Positions 61,595-64,000 of a stretch of 64,000 nt of DNA are shown here, one piece after another. This stretch comes from Alphaproteobacteria bacterium (lineage in GTDB: Bacteria > Pseudomonadota > Alphaproteobacteria > Rhodobacterales > Rhodobacteraceae), in NCBI GenBank assembly GCA_030425925.1, contig JAUHZO010000010.1, positions 1 through 64,000 of the forward strand, read 5' to 3'. Under the pieces are notes generated by a model that saw nothing but the letters and a program-made list of their open reading frames with translations, ran no database searches and was not told the DNA's origin. Made by a program: the position numbers and the translations under genes. Position 1 is the first letter of the stretch; each line of letters begins with the position of its first letter.

Positions 61595-61628
61595 GTCTGA
61601 CCTCCGGGCCGTTCCGCCCCGGAGAGGT

Positions 61629-63257
61629 TTAGCTTTGTCCCGTCCGCAGCGCCACCCCCGCATTCGCCAGCGCGCGCCAGATCCGGCCGTCGCGCCCATA
61701 GACATCGCGGCGGTAGTTCACCGGTCCCTTGGCCCGGGTAAAGGCAGTGCGATAGATCAGGTGCACCGGCACCGGCTGGTCCAGATTGACGCGGGTTTCA
61801 AACCCGGAATTCAGGATGCGGTGGAAATAGCCCCGCGGATCGTCCTCCTGCACCGCCAGCAGCGCATAGGCGAAATCGTGCGGATCGTTCAGACGCACGC
61901 ATCCGTGGCTGTAGGTGCGCACCTCGCGGCTGAACAGCGATTTTGCCGGCGTGTCGTGCAGATAGATGTTGTAGCGGTTGGGGAACATGAACTTGACCGT
62001 TCCCAGCGCGTTCTTGGGCCCCGGCGGCTGGCGCATGGCATAGGGAAAGCTGGCTTCGGAATATTGCGCAAAGCTCTGGTTCCGGCTGACCACCTGACCG
62101 CGGGAATCGGTAATTTCAAGATAACTCACCGCCCCCGGATTGGACCGCAGCAGCGGCAGGTATTCGCCCACGATGATCGAGCGCGGCACGTACCAGGACG
62201 GGTTGATCACCATATGATCCATCACATCGGAAAATTCCGGCGTGCGGCGATCCAGATCCTGGTGCCCGATGACCGAGCGGGTCGAAAAGGTCAGCTTGTC
62301 ATTGTCGATGATCTCGGCGTGGAAATCGGTGAGGTTCACCTTGATGTGGCGCGGGCCCAGCCCCTGGGGCAGGTTCAGCCAGCGCTCGCGCTCCATCGCG
62401 ACGATGATGGATTTCAGCCGTTCCTCGGGCGCGGTGTTGATCTCGGCCAGGGTGGACGGCCCCGCAACGCCATCGGGTTCGAGCCCGTGATCTTCCTGAA
62501 AGCGCTGCACTGCGGCCTGCATCCGGCCGTCATAGCTGATACCCAGATGCGGCGCGAGATAGCCCATGGCCACCAGCCTGTCGCGCAGCGCCACCACGGC
62601 GCTGCCGGCATTGCCGGGCTCCAGCTTGCCCGCGCTGACCACCGCCCCCCAGCCGCCATGGGCGATGCGGTGCTCCAGCTTCAGCTTGGCGCGCATCAGC
62701 CGGGCATATTCCGGCGAGGACGGCACAAGGTTGCGCATCACGGCGCGCGGGTCTTCGTCGACCAGCTGCGCCAGCAGGTCCTCGGCCTTGCGCCGCGGCA
62801 GGACGCGCTTGATGTCCGGATCGATCCGCGCCGGCGTCAGCAGGCCCGACTGGATGTCGCTGGCAAAGGTCAGAAAGGTTTGCGTCAGGCGCATTTCCAG
62901 CACGCCCCGGTCGCGCCCGGTACGGGCCGCCTGCATCGCCGCCAGGAGGCCGTCGCGGTCATACCGTTCCGGCGGCAGGCCGTGATCGTCGGCCATGCCA
63001 AGCGCCTCGATCAGCGCCTGGCGCCGCGCCCGGTCAGCCTCGGACGGGCCGGTCCAGAGCGGTTCGAAATTCCGCGCCCGATAAAACGCCGCCGCGCCCT
63101 CGTTCTCGCCGATGGCCTCGGCCACGGCCTGCTTGTAGGCGGTCAGCCGGAAGGAAAATGCCTCGTCCGCCAGGGTGGGCGCGGCCACGGACAAGGCCGC
63201 CGCCAGCGCCAGCCCGCGCAGAACGGGCCATTCAAGTCTTTTGCTCGATATGGTCAT
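61629..63257 (-). CDS. Murein L,D-transpeptidase (YcbB-like)
   Basis: 542 residues. Signal peptide to about 30 ([18 protein letters not shown]). Peptidoglycan-binding domain around 225-290 ([23 protein letters not shown]), then the YkuD catalytic domain with Cys in [18 protein letters not shown] and His in [14 protein letters not shown]. Makes 3-3 peptidoglycan cross-links in the periplasm. ATG 63257. Confidence 0.92.
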   Translation of the reverse strand: MTISSKRLEWPVLRGLALAAALSVAAPTLADEAFSFRLTAYKQAVAEAIGENEGAAAFYRARNFEPLWTGPSEADRARRQALIEALGMADDHGLPPERYDRDGLLAAMQAARTGRDRGVLEMRLTQTFLTFASDIQSGLLTPARIDPDIKRVLPRRKAEDLLAQLVDEDPRAVMRNLVPSSPEYARLMRAKLKLEHRIAHGGWGAVVSAGKLEPGNAGSAVVALRDRLVAMGYLAPHLGISYDGRMQAAVQRFQEDHGLEPDGVAGPSTLAEINTAPEERLKSIIVAMERERWLNLPQGLGPRHIKVNLTDFHAEIIDNDKLTFSTRSVIGHQDLDRRTPEFSDVMDHMVINPSWYVPRSIIVGEYLPLLRSNPGAVSYLEITDSRGQVVSRNQSFAQYSEASFPYAMRQPPGPKNALGTVKFMFPNRYNIYLHDTPAKSLFSREVRTYSHGCVRLNDPHDFAYALLAVQEDDPRGYFHRILNSGFETRVNLDQPVPVHLIYRTAFTRAKGPVNYRRDVYGRDGRIWRALANAGVALRTGQS

Positions 63258-63585
63258 GTTGAACTCTCTATTCGCGCGCACACTAGTCGAAAGCAGTGTG
63301 TCTTCAACGTGATGCCGCTGTCCATTCACAAATCTGCCAAACACCGTTTCCAGCCTGTGGCGATGGCGCAAAGGCCTCAGGGCAGGCAGCCGCGCCACAG
63401 CGCGCGGCAAGATCGGCAGGAATTTGCTGAATTCCCCTTGATCCCTGCAAATTAAATGAAAAGGCCCTTTCGACGGAGCCCGATTCGTGGCATAGAAATG
63501 CCGACATCTGGGGATAGATGGCAGGACGCGCACAACGATGCGCGCGCAAACAGGTAGCAGCGACCACGGGACAGGCGCTTTGGAT
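63258..63585. other. Divergent promoter region between the L,D-transpeptidase and DUF882 genes
   Basis: About 330 bp, lower GC than neighbours, no coding frame of note. Expected to carry both promoters; no clear box could be fixed. Confidence 0.4.
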
Positions 63586-64000
63586 ATGGCAGACACGGCT
63601 TCAGGCGGCATAACGCGGCGCGCTCTTCTTGGCGCGTTCGCGGCAACGGCAATCACGGCAGCACCCACCTACACCAACGCGGCAGGGTTCCTGCGCGGCT
63701 CCGGCGACATTCGTCGGCTGCGCATGTATTCCGGCCGGACGGGTGAGCGGATCGACATGATCTACTGGATCGAGGGCCATTACCTGGCCGACGCGATCAA
63801 GGAGGTCAATTACTTCATGCGCGACTGGCGCACCAATGATGTCAAGGGGATCGACACCCGAACGCTCGACATCATGGCGGCGGCGCATAACCTGATGGAC
63901 GCGGACGAGCCCTATATGCTCATCTCCGGCTATCGCAGCCCCAGGACGAACGCGATGCTGCGCTCCAAGTCCTCGGGCGTGGCCAAGAATTCGCGCCACC
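63586..64000 (+). CDS. DUF882/peptidase M15 family protein (YcbK-like), cut by window edge
   Basis: The first 138 residues are visible. Twin-arginine-type N-terminus GITRRALLGAFAATAITAAP, then RLRMYSGRTGERIDMIYWIEG, FMRDWRTNDVKGIDTRTLDIM and GYRSPRTNAMLRS, the metallopeptidase core that begins before the catalytic His-Asp-His set. Likely a murein hydrolase or endopeptidase, paired functionally with the divergent L,D-transpeptidase. Start uncertain: ATG 63538 or TTG 63580 are alternatives. The 3' end lies past 64000. Confidence 0.85.
   Translation, partial: MADTASGGITRRALLGAFAATAITAAPTYTNAAGFLRGSGDIRRLRMYSGRTGERIDMIYWIEGHYLADAIKEVNYFMRDWRTNDVKGIDTRTLDIMAAAHNLMDADEPYMLISGYRSPRTNAMLRSKSSGVAKNSRH

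Overview
The window reads as chromosomal DNA of a high-GC marine alphaproteobacterium of the Rhodobacterales (Roseobacter/Rhodobacter group). Support comes from the paired ctrA and sciP cell-cycle genes, the ATP synthase zeta-subunit inhibitor, purS/purQ/purC, GcvA-free purine and polyamine housekeeping genes, dctBD and a typical FadL/EamA/metA complement. Species cannot be named from the sequence alone. No tRNA, rRNA or CRISPR array was seen.

Layout. 1-0.1 kb: right end of an IS5-like insertion sequence. 0.3-9 kb: xth, bolA, a tiny membrane protein and grxD; zapA with a coiled-coil partner; transketolase and a GAPDH with unusual cofactor residues; then a 93-bp tandem repeat and a parDE toxin-antitoxin pair whose toxin is frameshifted. 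9-18 kb (mostly minus strand): dctD/dctB, purQ, an alcohol dehydrogenase, purS, a secreted trypsin-like protease fused to a beta-helix, and purC. 17.7-26 kb (plus strand): ATP synthase inhibitor, two EamA exporters, FadL, an unassigned P-loop protein, homoserine O-acyltransferase, a lipoprotein hydrolase, PPK2 and a TetR regulator. 26-32 kb: divergent glycosyltransferase/TupA-like genes, rplM-rpsI, a frameshifted zinc-ribbon gene, and speD-speE. 32-36 kb: Ca2+-type P-ATPase, thioesterase, enoyl-CoA hydratase.

36.3-46.4 kb is the most unusual part: six genes, five with export signals and one multi-pass membrane protein, encoding a CHAT protease, a large alpha-helical solenoid-like protein, a patatin phospholipase lipoprotein, a PPC-like small protein and a caspase-family protease with a DUF4384-like tail. 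It is bordered by gene-free stretches of about 390 bp and lies between ordinary housekeeping genes, so it looks like an inserted module, possibly an undescribed exported protease/lipase system.

46.4-64 kb returns to housekeeping: trmFO, a methyltransferase, gluQ, hisI, a NifU-like scaffold, a soluble chemoreceptor-like protein, a 40-residue membrane protein, recG-ligA, ctrA-sciP, mnmA, an lpxD-acyl carrier protein-ketosynthase operon, an L,D-transpeptidase and the start of a DUF882/M15 peptidase. REP-like palindromes, a 169-bp inverted repeat and a pair of ~120-bp dispersed repeats sit in the intergenic gaps. Two genes (parE and a zinc-ribbon gene) carry one-base frameshifts that could be real decay or sequence errors.
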